DNA of 28,346 bases, taken from positions 1 through 28,346 of IMG/VR virus record IMGVR_UViG_3300006921_000101, one strand, 5' to 3'. The notes under the pieces were generated by a model. That model worked only from the letters and a program-made list of their open reading frames with translations, was not told where the DNA came from and made no database searches. This DNA is from a virus. The translations under genes were made by a program, and so were the position numbers. This document shows, one piece after another, positions 1-6,456 of this stretch. The number at the start of each line of letters is the position of its first letter. The stretch's first letter is position 1.

Positions 1-68
1 CACATAGACGGCGACAATGCATTTAAATTGTCCCGAGTGACAACTGCATCATCGTCATAATTTGACAT
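1..68 (-). CDS. Start of a partial unknown gene (first 22 codons)
   Basis: An ATG at 68-66 shares one base with the TAA stop of the preceding glycosyltransferase-like gene (TAATG junction). It opens a frame with no stop to the left edge of the window. The visible product begins MSNYDDDAVVTRDNLNALSP and is acidic at its N-terminus. The tight stop/start coupling is the same style as the other junctions of this operon, so it is probably the sixth gene of the cassette transcribed from the promoter near 3774. Too little is visible to assign a function. Confidence 0.6.
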   Translation of the reverse strand, partial: MSNYDDDAVVTRDNLNALSPSM

Positions 69-1051
69 TATCTATCCCAACCAGTTTGCTTTTCTGTTGC
101 AGTTGGATTATTAACTCTAGGTGGATTTGTGTAAACTCTCTTAAAGAACCTACCTAATTCTGGTGTTGGGTCTGCGATTTCCATTCCCATCTTTTCAGTA
201 AGAATGTCACCGATACGTAAACACTCATCATATAGTTTATCGTAGTCCCATTCTACTCCAGTTTTAGAACATTTCTCTTCGCCACCAGCAACAGTAGGAA
301 GAATTTCTTCTTCAAAATAAGATTTGAACCAATCAAACGATGAAATGTTTTCCAATAAGTAATCTTCTACAAAATTAATATCATAGCATCCTAGTCTTGC
401 GCCGAAGCAAGCCCAAATGCCGTTCTCTACATCAGCACCAACATTACACCATGTTACTAATCTTTCGTAGTTTTTTGGCCATATTCTCTTTTTAAAATCT
501 TCAATAGGCACAGTCTTGCCTTCATCTAAAGACATCTTAACACCTTCACGATATCCTGCACGAAATGCCTGAAATGGTGAGCCTGCGTTGTATACTTCTG
601 AATGAATGTCATTCATTTGAATATAATTCAAATCCCAACAGAAGTCTACTTTCTTTGTTTCATCTTCTGCATTCTCGTGTGTTTTCATTTCTAACACCAA
701 GTCTACTGGCCAACATTTGATACCACCATTACCGTATACTAATCCATTAATCATGTTCTTAGCACTCCAACTAATAATAGAGTTTGCTAAGTCTGTGTTT
801 TCTGTGAAACTTATCTCTAAATCAAAAAACTTTTCATCAACGATGTTGTCACCATCGATAGTAATAAATCTGTCAGTTTCACTTTGTCTTGCACATTCTT
901 TGTGTGCGTTGTCAAATCCTTTTACTCCATCTACTCTTTTAGCAAATGGAAACTTCATCATTAGGTTCGCCCAATGTTCTTCTTTTGCTGGTTCATCATA
1001 ACTGATATAGAATACATCTAAATCACCTATGACAACTTTTGATTCTTTCAT
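68..1051 (-). CDS. Glycosyltransferase-like protein with DGDN motif
   Basis: The predicted product is 327 aa. Near the N-terminus a beta-strand-rich segment (VFYISYDEP, about residues 13-21) is followed by RFITIDGDN at about 61-69. This resembles the DxD metal/nucleotide-sugar site of GT-A fold glycosyltransferases, and from memory similar proteins occur as hypothetical proteins in marine T4-like phages. The frame can be extended to a GTG at 1063. The ATG at 1051 is preferred because GGAGA (1061-1057) lies just upstream and the start forms an ATGA overlap with the previous stop, as elsewhere in the operon. It likely acts with the two DxD proteins upstream in glycan modification. Donor, acceptor and linkage cannot be read from the sequence. 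No signal peptide or membrane segment is seen. Confidence 0.72.
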   Translation of the reverse strand: MKESKVVIGDLDVFYISYDEPAKEEHWANLMMKFPFAKRVDGVKGFDNAHKECARQSETDRFITIDGDNIVDEKFFDLEISFTENTDLANSIISWSAKNMINGLVYGNGGIKCWPVDLVLEMKTHENAEDETKKVDFCWDLNYIQMNDIHSEVYNAGSPFQAFRAGYREGVKMSLDEGKTVPIEDFKKRIWPKNYERLVTWCNVGADVENGIWACFGARLGCYDINFVEDYLLENISSFDWFKSYFEEEILPTVAGGEEKCSKTGVEWDYDKLYDECLRIGDILTEKMGMEIADPTPELGRFFKRVYTNPPRVNNPTATEKQTGWDR

Positions 1052-1620
1052 ACTTTTCTCCACGAATACTTGTCAAAATACTTCTGTGTATAGACACTTA
1101 TACTGTATTTATTAAATGCTAACTTAACATGTTTTCCAGTGGATAATAGTTCAGAAAATGGTACTTCTACTGTTTTTATTAGAAATTCTGGTCTATCTTT
1201 GTGTGTGATAAAGAACACATGGTCTGTTTTGCCAGCAACACTAACCATTTGATTTGCATCAATTTCAATACTTTCTTTCAATTTGTCGTTTGCTTCGAAT
1301 ATCAATTCGTCATCATTGAGTGAAAGTAGTATATCAGCATCTTCTGTTGTTAATATCTTATGTAGTTGATTGTCTTTGTTTCTTCGTTTAATGTCAACTT
1401 TTGATTTTATAATCTCATATATGAGTGGATTCTTTGTTCTTTTGACTATGTAATCTGAAAATTTGTAACTGCCATTAAGAAAAGGCTCAATCTCTTTAAT
1501 CTCAAACCATGCAAATAAATCTTTCGTGTCTTGGATTTGATTCGTTATCTGTGTAATCTTATTGAACCCATCGAAATAAACAGCACGACATGTTTTTGTT
1601 TTTTCTATAACACTTATCAT
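1048..1620 (-). CDS. Conserved-looking protein of unknown function in glycosyltransferase operon
   Basis: This 190-aa protein is not recognised. It is soluble, with charged mixed alpha/beta composition and no signal peptide, membrane segment or obvious catalytic motif. It overlaps its neighbours by four bases on both sides (ATGA at 1620-1617 with the upstream glycosyltransferase and ATGA at 1051-1048 with the downstream one), so its translation is coupled to both. Position between two DxD glycosyltransferase-like genes suggests an accessory or substrate-handling role in the same pathway, but this is inference from context only. Confidence 0.6.
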   Translation of the reverse strand: MISVIEKTKTCRAVYFDGFNKITQITNQIQDTKDLFAWFEIKEIEPFLNGSYKFSDYIVKRTKNPLIYEIIKSKVDIKRRNKDNQLHKILTTEDADILLSLNDDELIFEANDKLKESIEIDANQMVSVAGKTDHVFFITHKDRPEFLIKTVEVPFSELLSTGKHVKLAFNKYSISVYTQKYFDKYSWRKV

Positions 1621-2474
1621 AGTACTGCATCCTCGAGTTGTTTAATCTTATTCTCGTCCATCCAATTCTTCTCTACATAATGTACAGGCAATGTTTGAGT
1701 GAAATTACCAATCTTTACTTGTAAATCATCTCCCAACTCACTTGTTATACTTTTAGTCCAGTTACTCTCTATCATAGTTACTGGTACATTCTGTACCATA
1801 CTTTTCATATGAACAAAAGTAGGAACATCTTTAATATCGTAATCACATGTTTCTGCTTCAATATCTAATAGTTGAATTGCTAATGCGTATGCCACGTCGG
1901 CACTCATCCAATTCTGTCCAACACCAGAAAGAAACTTATCAAAGTATACATTCCAATGAGTCATAATTAACTCAACCATTCTAAAGAATTCAAAAGTTAA
2001 TTCTGATTTATTGAAGTACGTGAAGTTGCTATACACATTTGGTAGATTTAATTGAGTGAACTTCTTTCGATAGTAGTCACTTGTTACATCTTCATTGCGA
2101 AATGTTTTAACATTCGTGCAACACCAAACATCTTTCTTAACAAGATACTCCCACCAATAGTCTACACTCTCAGTGAATATCATATCACTATCAAGTATGA
2201 TAGTTTCATCATAAGGAGTCATATGTGGATATTTCCACTTATTGTGTATCTTCCACTTGTCTCCTTTAGCATCATCATTCCAAGGAATATCAACTATAGC
2301 ATCAAATACTTTCTTATGTTTATCAGTTATTAGTTTCTTTGTTTCTTCATCTACACATACACATAGATTGCTATTCTCTTGTGTTGCTTTTAAACTGAGA
2401 GCGAGAGCATATGACATTTCTAAGTAATCAATGTCTTCACTATTCTGGGCAATAGTTATATATCCTTTGCTCAT
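1617..2474 (-). CDS. DxD glycosyltransferase-like protein (paralogue 2)
   Basis: This is a 285-aa protein beginning MSKGYITIAQN, with YDETIILDSDMIF at about residues 88-100. The DSD (95-97) preceded by a hydrophobic strand is the layout of the metal-binding DxD of GT-A glycosyltransferases, broadly GT8-like. It is paralogous to the upstream protein, which shares the MSKG-I--AQN start, the YDET-(I/V)-DSD motif and a downstream (N/S)(D/A)-(F/V)A-(S/Y)(M/A)LA-type helix. It is joined by ATGA overlaps to the genes on both sides. The acceptor is unknown: phage structural proteins, host-surface glycans and modified DNA bases are all possible. Confidence is high for a real gene, moderate for the enzyme class. 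Confidence 0.72.
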   Translation of the reverse strand: MSKGYITIAQNSEDIDYLEMSYALALSLKATQENSNLCVCVDEETKKLITDKHKKVFDAIVDIPWNDDAKGDKWKIHNKWKYPHMTPYDETIILDSDMIFTESVDYWWEYLVKKDVWCCTNVKTFRNEDVTSDYYRKKFTQLNLPNVYSNFTYFNKSELTFEFFRMVELIMTHWNVYFDKFLSGVGQNWMSADVAYALAIQLLDIEAETCDYDIKDVPTFVHMKSMVQNVPVTMIESNWTKSITSELGDDLQVKIGNFTQTLPVHYVEKNWMDENKIKQLEDAVL

Positions 2475-3340
2475 ACTTTCTCTCCGTTTGTCAATAGGTC
2501 ATCAATACATCTTGCTATTGCTTTCTTATTCATAATATGCACGTCTATGTTTTTAAACCTTGATAGTATATGGTTTGTAATTCTTTCAGCATCAGCACAA
2601 TACATAATAATATCATTATGTGAGTTGACTCTGTAAATATCATCAAGGTCAAAACTATTATTCAGATAATCAAATGGCAATGATGGCACATCAAACGCAA
2701 CACTACCGTTCAATATATGTAGTGCCATAGAAAATGCAAAATCATTTCTATATAGATTGCCACTACAATTATATAGGTAATAATAATACTTGTAATTATA
2801 TTTTATATGACTTATAAGAGTGAATAGATTTTCGGCAAAATCAGATTTCTTAAAATAAAAAACTGTTGCCCAATACATTGGAATACTAAAGTTATCCAGA
2901 TATTCTATGTTCCCTTTATGACGTCCCGAAACATCTCTGTATTTACAGTTAATCATCACATCGTTTTCACTATCCCATACTTGGTCTAGCACATCATTCA
3001 TTATGAAATAATCACTATCTATCACAAGTGTTTCATCGTAAGGAGACAACTCATATACCTCACTTCTGCCCATGTTCTTAAATGATGCATACTCAGTTAT
3101 ATGTGTGGTATCTTTAAACAATCGTATGTTTTCTGGTTGAAACTCATCACTAACAATTACTTTATCAAAGTACTCGTTAATTAGTGTTTCGTTCGATTTT
3201 AAAGTCTCGGTATTAGTTATTAGACATATCTCGTCAAACAATGAAAGATTCTTTCTGGCATAACCAGCACAAGCACAAGCCTGTTTAGCATAGTCAACGT
3301 ACTCATTGTTCTGAGCAAATATTATAATACCTTTACTCAT
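2471..3340 (-). CDS. DxD glycosyltransferase-like protein (paralogue 1)
   Basis: This is a 289-aa protein starting MSKGIIIFAQN. It has SPYDETLVIDSDYFIM at about residues 99-114, where DSD (108-110) is the putative metal/nucleotide-sugar site of a GT-A fold. RNDFAFSMALHIL further on resembles the second conserved helix of GT8-type enzymes. Its nearest relative in the window is the gene directly downstream, so the pair probably arose by tandem duplication. The ATG at 3340 follows the upstream stop with one spacer base (TAATATG), which suggests translational coupling and a weak own ribosome site. Its substrate is unknown. Confidence 0.72.
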   Translation of the reverse strand: MSKGIIIFAQNNEYVDYAKQACACAGYARKNLSLFDEICLITNTETLKSNETLINEYFDKVIVSDEFQPENIRLFKDTTHITEYASFKNMGRSEVYELSPYDETLVIDSDYFIMNDVLDQVWDSENDVMINCKYRDVSGRHKGNIEYLDNFSIPMYWATVFYFKKSDFAENLFTLISHIKYNYKYYYYLYNCSGNLYRNDFAFSMALHILNGSVAFDVPSLPFDYLNNSFDLDDIYRVNSHNDIIMYCADAERITNHILSRFKNIDVHIMNKKAIARCIDDLLTNGEKV

Positions 3341-3341
3341 A

Positions 3342-3725
3342 TTAAATTTCTAATACTTTTTCTATTTTACGGGAACTTCTTAATTTTTGATATTCGTTAT
3401 AATAGTCATTCACTACTTCGAAGTATAAACTCGATGTTTCGTCAAGGAATTTTTCAGTGTCTTCAATACGAACAGGTATATCGTTCTTATCAAGTAGAGT
3501 TATCTCTGTTTTACCACTTGAAACAACGAAGTTCATAAAAGATATAAGTGATTGGTCAACTATGAATGAGCCACCAGCCGTGCTATAACTTAGCAAGTTC
3601 TGTGTTTTGACTTTTAGATTGTTTTTGTTTAGATTGAAAGTCTTCATTGTATTAGAAAAGTCTAGTGCTTTTTCTAATCTCTCTAAGTCTTTCTCTGATG
3701 ATACACCTTTAATGCTCTCGGCCAT
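3342..3725 (-). CDS. 127-aa unknown protein, first gene of glycosyltransferase operon
   Basis: This 127-aa protein is not assigned. The first third is helical and charged, and the middle (LLSYSTAGGSFIVDQSLISF, about 44-63) is strand-rich. A helical Tyr-rich end (about 100-120) resembles a capping helix. There is no signal peptide or membrane segment. The ATG at 3725 is supported by AGGAG at 3738-3734 with eight-base spacing, the best ribosome site of the operon. It is the first gene after a sigma70-like promoter (-35 at 3779-3774, -10 at 3756-3751). Similar-looking small proteins occur, from memory, in marine T4-like phages without known function. A chaperone or assembly factor for the adjacent fibre genes is possible but unsupported. 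Confidence 0.68.
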   Translation of the reverse strand: MAESIKGVSSEKDLERLEKALDFSNTMKTFNLNKNNLKVKTQNLLSYSTAGGSFIVDQSLISFMNFVVSSGKTEITLLDKNDIPVRIEDTEKFLDETSSLYFEVVNDYYNEYQKLRSSRKIEKVLEI

Positions 3726-3736
3726 AAATTATTCTC

Positions 3737-3759
3737 CTGTATTAGTACTAATAATACAG
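3737..3759. repeat. Operator-like inverted repeat over -10 and start site
   Basis: The arms CTGTATTA (3737-3744) and TAATACAG (3752-3759) are perfect 8-bp inverted repeats around a 7-base centre. A second nested perfect palindrome, TATTAGTACTAATA, occupies 3740-3753. The element covers the -10 box and predicted start of the promoter, the classical position for a repressor operator. It could also form a small RNA hairpin at the 5' end of the transcript. Binding by any protein is inference. Confidence 0.5.
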
Positions 3760-3779
3760 TAAAATCGACCAAAAGTCAA
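3743..3779 (-). promoter_or_regulatory. Sigma70-like promoter of the glycosyltransferase operon
   Basis: On the minus strand TTGACT (3779-3774) and TATTAT (3756-3751) are separated by exactly 17 bases. Transcription should start near 3744, about 19 bases ahead of the ATG at 3725. The -35 box lies four bases beyond the stop of the upstream structural gene. The motif is a bacterial housekeeping promoter, not a T4 late promoter. This suggests that the operon is read by unmodified host polymerase, early or mid infection. Confidence 0.68.
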
Positions 3780-3782
3780 CAC

Positions 3783-4751
3783 TTAAAGTTGAGAAATATG
3801 GGAATAAGTTGGGGATGAGAGCGTTACGCCATTTGGTGAATCAACTGGTCTAAGTTCATCTAATGTAACTGTTAATGTCCCTGCTACATAGTCTGTTCCT
3901 GTCCAGTTGCCAGAATATGGAGGAGTAGTCCAAGTGCCATTGTCAGAGACATGAGCATCATCAAATGATATTTTAATATCTATTGCATTTGAACCTGACA
4001 GTTTTGCATATATGTTTATTTGGTTTCCAGCATAATCACCTGTTCCGCCTTTTGTGTAAACAAGTTGATATGTGCCAGTTAACATATTAAATCCATAGCC
4101 TGGAGTGCCTAGACTTGCTGAACTTTCTGTAGAAGAATGAGACAATTTAATCGTTTGAATCGCGGCTAACATTGTTTCCCAGTCAACACTTTGGGCATGT
4201 GCCGCATCAACGCCAGTCAATGTTGCATCAAATCTAAGTTCTCCACCAGAATTAAAGAAGTGTCTGCGATTATCTTCGTCTGTAAAGGTAACTTTTGCTT
4301 CATAAAATACTTGATTTGCACTAGTCCAAATAGGAGTACCGGGACTACCTGCTGGGTCTACGTATGCTTTTGATGAAGATATTTGATTTGGAGTTGCAGT
4401 CATGTATGCTACATCACTGTTTAGTTTGTTTCCTACTATGTTTGCTATATCTGTAGTTATAGTGGGAAGAATTGAATCTAGTTGATGTGAGGATGGCCAA
4501 CTAGCATGACTTGTGCTAGTTGGCGAGTTTAGTACTGTACCTTGATGTCTGCCAGCATAGAGCATTGAGGTCAAAAGTTCATCCCACAATGATGTTGTTA
4601 CTTCTTCTAATGCTTTAGTAACAACGAGATGACTTTGACCATATCCCGAATCTGATGCGCCGATACCGACTATATCATTGATATCGTCTGCAAATGAGTT
4701 AAAATCTGCGACATGTAATTTCCATCTATTTAGATAATAACTCTGTGGCAT
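3783..4751 (-). CDS. Putative tail/baseplate appendage structural protein (paralogue B)
   Basis: This 322-aa protein is rich in Ser, Thr, Gly and Asn and has alternating beta-type sequence, as in phage fibre and baseplate-periphery proteins. It is a diverged paralogue of the next gene upstream. The shared blocks are YGQSH versus YNQSH near the N-terminus, F-SGGELR-DA versus FAAGGELRVTA mid-protein, and a C-terminal DIKISFDDAHV...GTLTVTL versus DILVKIELADAHV...GTSTVTI. It is the last gene before the glycosyltransferase-operon promoter. The ribosome site is weak (TGGGA upstream of 4751). Position downstream of gp6 and the gp7-position gene corresponds to T4 genes 8-12, so a wedge-periphery or fibre role is likely, but no specific T4 homologue is recognised. 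Confidence 0.68.
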   Translation of the reverse strand: MPQSYYLNRWKLHVADFNSFADDINDIVGIGASDSGYGQSHLVVTKALEEVTTSLWDELLTSMLYAGRHQGTVLNSPTSTSHASWPSSHQLDSILPTITTDIANIVGNKLNSDVAYMTATPNQISSSKAYVDPAGSPGTPIWTSANQVFYEAKVTFTDEDNRRHFFNSGGELRFDATLTGVDAAHAQSVDWETMLAAIQTIKLSHSSTESSASLGTPGYGFNMLTGTYQLVYTKGGTGDYAGNQINIYAKLSGSNAIDIKISFDDAHVSDNGTWTTPPYSGNWTGTDYVAGTLTVTLDELRPVDSPNGVTLSSPTYSHISQL

Positions 4752-4773
4752 TTACATCGTCCCACAACTTAGT

Positions 4774-5691
4774 TTACAGAGAATCAGTAACAGTAGACGT
4801 TGGATTCGAAGCCATAACTGAGCCAGACGCATTTGTTAATTTTTTCGATGCAATAGTAACTGTCGATGTTCCCGGTACATTGTCAGCACCAGTCCATGAC
4901 CATGCACCACCATAACCAGAACCACTGCCTGAACGGGCAACGTGAGCATCTGCTAATTCTATTTTAACTAATATGTCTGCGCCACTGTTTTCTGTTTTGG
5001 CTGAAACTTGAATATAGTTCGCACTATAATCTGAATCATCTGCTATTTCTTTCTTATGTACAACATAAGAAGTTGTGATATCACTGTGTTTATATCTTGA
5101 ACGTGTATCAACTGAACTTGAATCTTCTGGTCTTACTGAGTAAGTAAAAGTACCTAGTTCACCAGTAAGTTGTTCCCAAGAAGTGCCCTGTTGGTTGCCA
5201 CTTGAGTCACTATGTGATGCTGTAACTCTAAGTTCGCCACCCGCGGCGAACCAAGCATTCAAGTTAGCCACTGAACCAAATTCGAATTTAACAATTTGAG
5301 TTCTAGTTCCGTTCCAGTTTGATGCTGTTTCTTGTGTTTCATTCTGTACACTTGTGTCCCAGTCTGTGTAAGACCAAGGAGAATCAAAACGTGTTTCGAT
5401 GTCAGTGATGAATTGTGCCGCTACAGAACCATAATGGTCCCAGTCGATTGTTGTTCCTGCATCAACTGCCGTAAATGGGTTTGTAATATTATAATAATTT
5501 GCTATCTTTGCCGCGGCAGCGAATAGTGAATCATGGTATGCATCGTCAACCGTGTCACCAGTTGTAGGATTTGCCGCGATAGTATGTGACTGGTTATATC
5601 CACCATGTACGCCCGTGCCGTTTAAGATAGTATTCATAGCACTTCGTAGACTTGATAAGTCTGAGTTTGATATTTGTGAGCCTGAAGCCAT
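4774..5691 (-). CDS. Putative tail/baseplate appendage structural protein (paralogue A)
   Basis: This 305-aa protein is Ser/Thr/Gly-rich and beta-rich, with the blocks FAAGGELRVTA, DILVKIELADAHV and VPGTSTVTI that are mirrored in the adjacent 322-aa protein. The N-terminal 120 residues are more helical (SDLSSLRSAMNTIL, LFAAAAKIANYYNI) and could form the attachment domain. The ATG at 5691 has a good AGGAGT ribosome site (5703-5698, six-base spacing). It follows the 219-aa gene by 17 bases, in the same late transcript. Probably a virion protein on the baseplate rim or a fibre. Exact role unknown. Confidence 0.7.
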   Translation of the reverse strand: MASGSQISNSDLSSLRSAMNTILNGTGVHGGYNQSHTIAANPTTGDTVDDAYHDSLFAAAAKIANYYNITNPFTAVDAGTTIDWDHYGSVAAQFITDIETRFDSPWSYTDWDTSVQNETQETASNWNGTRTQIVKFEFGSVANLNAWFAAGGELRVTASHSDSSGNQQGTSWEQLTGELGTFTYSVRPEDSSSVDTRSRYKHSDITTSYVVHKKEIADDSDYSANYIQVSAKTENSGADILVKIELADAHVARSGSGSGYGGAWSWTGADNVPGTSTVTIASKKLTNASGSVMASNPTSTVTDSL

Positions 5692-5708
5692 TGTTATACT
5701 CCTAAAAT

Positions 5709-6368
5709 TTAACTAATTTGTATTGTAACTGTATAGTCAATTACAATAGTTCTATTTGCTGCCAGCAACACGGGATGGAATGTTACGTGGGTTAGCATTA
5801 AGGTTTTTGTTTTATCTAAGGCACCACTATCGGTAACCCCAGCCATCAAACCAATTTCATCAAAAGTAAACGCTTCGACTTGTGCTGAACTAGCCGAACT
5901 GTCACTTGATGGAATCGATTCTCCTACAGCCGTGGCATAATCTGCATGAGTTAAATTCACGCTAAATTTTACTTTGGATGTATTGTTTGGTACTATTACT
6001 CCAGCCCCCATGTCCTCTCCTGGATAATACACGGTATTTGTAGTCAACTGTTCATACTTTGGTACATACAGTGATGAATTACTGGCCGTTATGGCTAGTT
6101 GGTCATATGTTGGGTACACTCTAGGAGAACGATAAGAAAGCGTAGTAGTCGAGGTACTACCACCACTGCCGAACTGCATCCAATTAATTGATGGCGCATT
6201 GCCTGCCGAATTTACACTCGTTGCCTTGCCTGCCATAGCCGAAGCCATAACATATGCCATGTTCCCTGGATGAATTGCGTTTTTCTTTTGTACAAGTACG
6301 TCACCACTCTCTTTATCATAGATTTTAAGTGTGCCGACTACTTGTGATTTTACTGTATCTTTAAACAT
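5709..6368 (-). CDS. Virion structural protein behind a late promoter (tail/baseplate)
   Basis: This 219-aa protein has beta-rich ends and a Ser/Thr/Ala-rich middle. The C-terminal part carries FTFDEIGLM (about 167-175), then LMLTHVTFHPV and a strand-rich tail (about 190-219). A [E]IGL motif followed by a short loop and a THVTF-type strand resembles domains of phage tail-collar and fibre proteins, but I cannot assign a named family. The start at 6368 has a purine-rich ribosome site (GGAAGGA, 6378-6372). It is the first gene after two late-promoter motifs, so it and the two paralogous genes downstream probably form a late sub-operon. It sits where T4 has genes 8-10. Confidence 0.68.
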   Translation of the reverse strand: MFKDTVKSQVVGTLKIYDKESGDVLVQKKNAIHPGNMAYVMASAMAGKATSVNSAGNAPSINWMQFGSGGSTSTTTLSYRSPRVYPTYDQLAITASNSSLYVPKYEQLTTNTVYYPGEDMGAGVIVPNNTSKVKFSVNLTHADYATAVGESIPSSDSSASSAQVEAFTFDEIGLMAGVTDSGALDKTKTLMLTHVTFHPVLLAANRTIVIDYTVTIQIS

Positions 6369-6397
6369 GTTCCTTCCGTCTCTTAGATTGTTTCATA

Positions 6398-6405
6398 TAT
6401 TTATC
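6398..6405 (-). promoter_or_regulatory. Second late-promoter-like motif, GATAAATA
   Basis: Minus-strand 6405-6398 reads GATAAATA, differing from the T4 late consensus only in the first base and identical to the motif ahead of gp25. It is 16 bases downstream of the perfect TATAAATA, 30 bases ahead of the ATG at 6368. It may be a second start point or a chance match in AT-rich sequence. Confidence 0.4.
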
Positions 6406-6413
6406 TACTATTG

Positions 6414-6421
6414 TATTTATA
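6414..6421 (-). promoter_or_regulatory. T4-type late promoter, perfect TATAAATA
   Basis: Read on the minus strand, 6421-6414 is TATAAATA, the exact T4 late -10 element recognised by the gp55 sigma factor (established for T4). It lies in the 88-bp gap between the 3014-aa gene and the 219-aa gene, 46 bases ahead of the latter's ATG. It would start transcription near 6407. No -35 box is needed for such promoters and none is apparent. Confidence 0.75.
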
Positions 6422-6456
6422 CAAACCATCTGTTTAGGTTATATAGTCACTCTATT

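Noticed and set aside
1052-1063. GTG start four codons upstream for the DGDN glycosyltransferase
   Set aside because: The GTG overlaps the GGAGA ribosome site itself. The ATG at 1051 is correctly spaced and gives the ATGA overlap used at other junctions of the operon.
1106-1113. AATAAATA (minus strand) resembling a late promoter
   Set aside because: It is inside a coding region, far from a gene start, and deviates from the consensus. A similar match at 25832-25839 is also inside coding sequence.
6424-6442. Short inverted repeat AACC...GGTT after the giant gene as a terminator
   Set aside because: The stem has only four pairs with no GC-rich extension and no following T-run in the direction of transcription.
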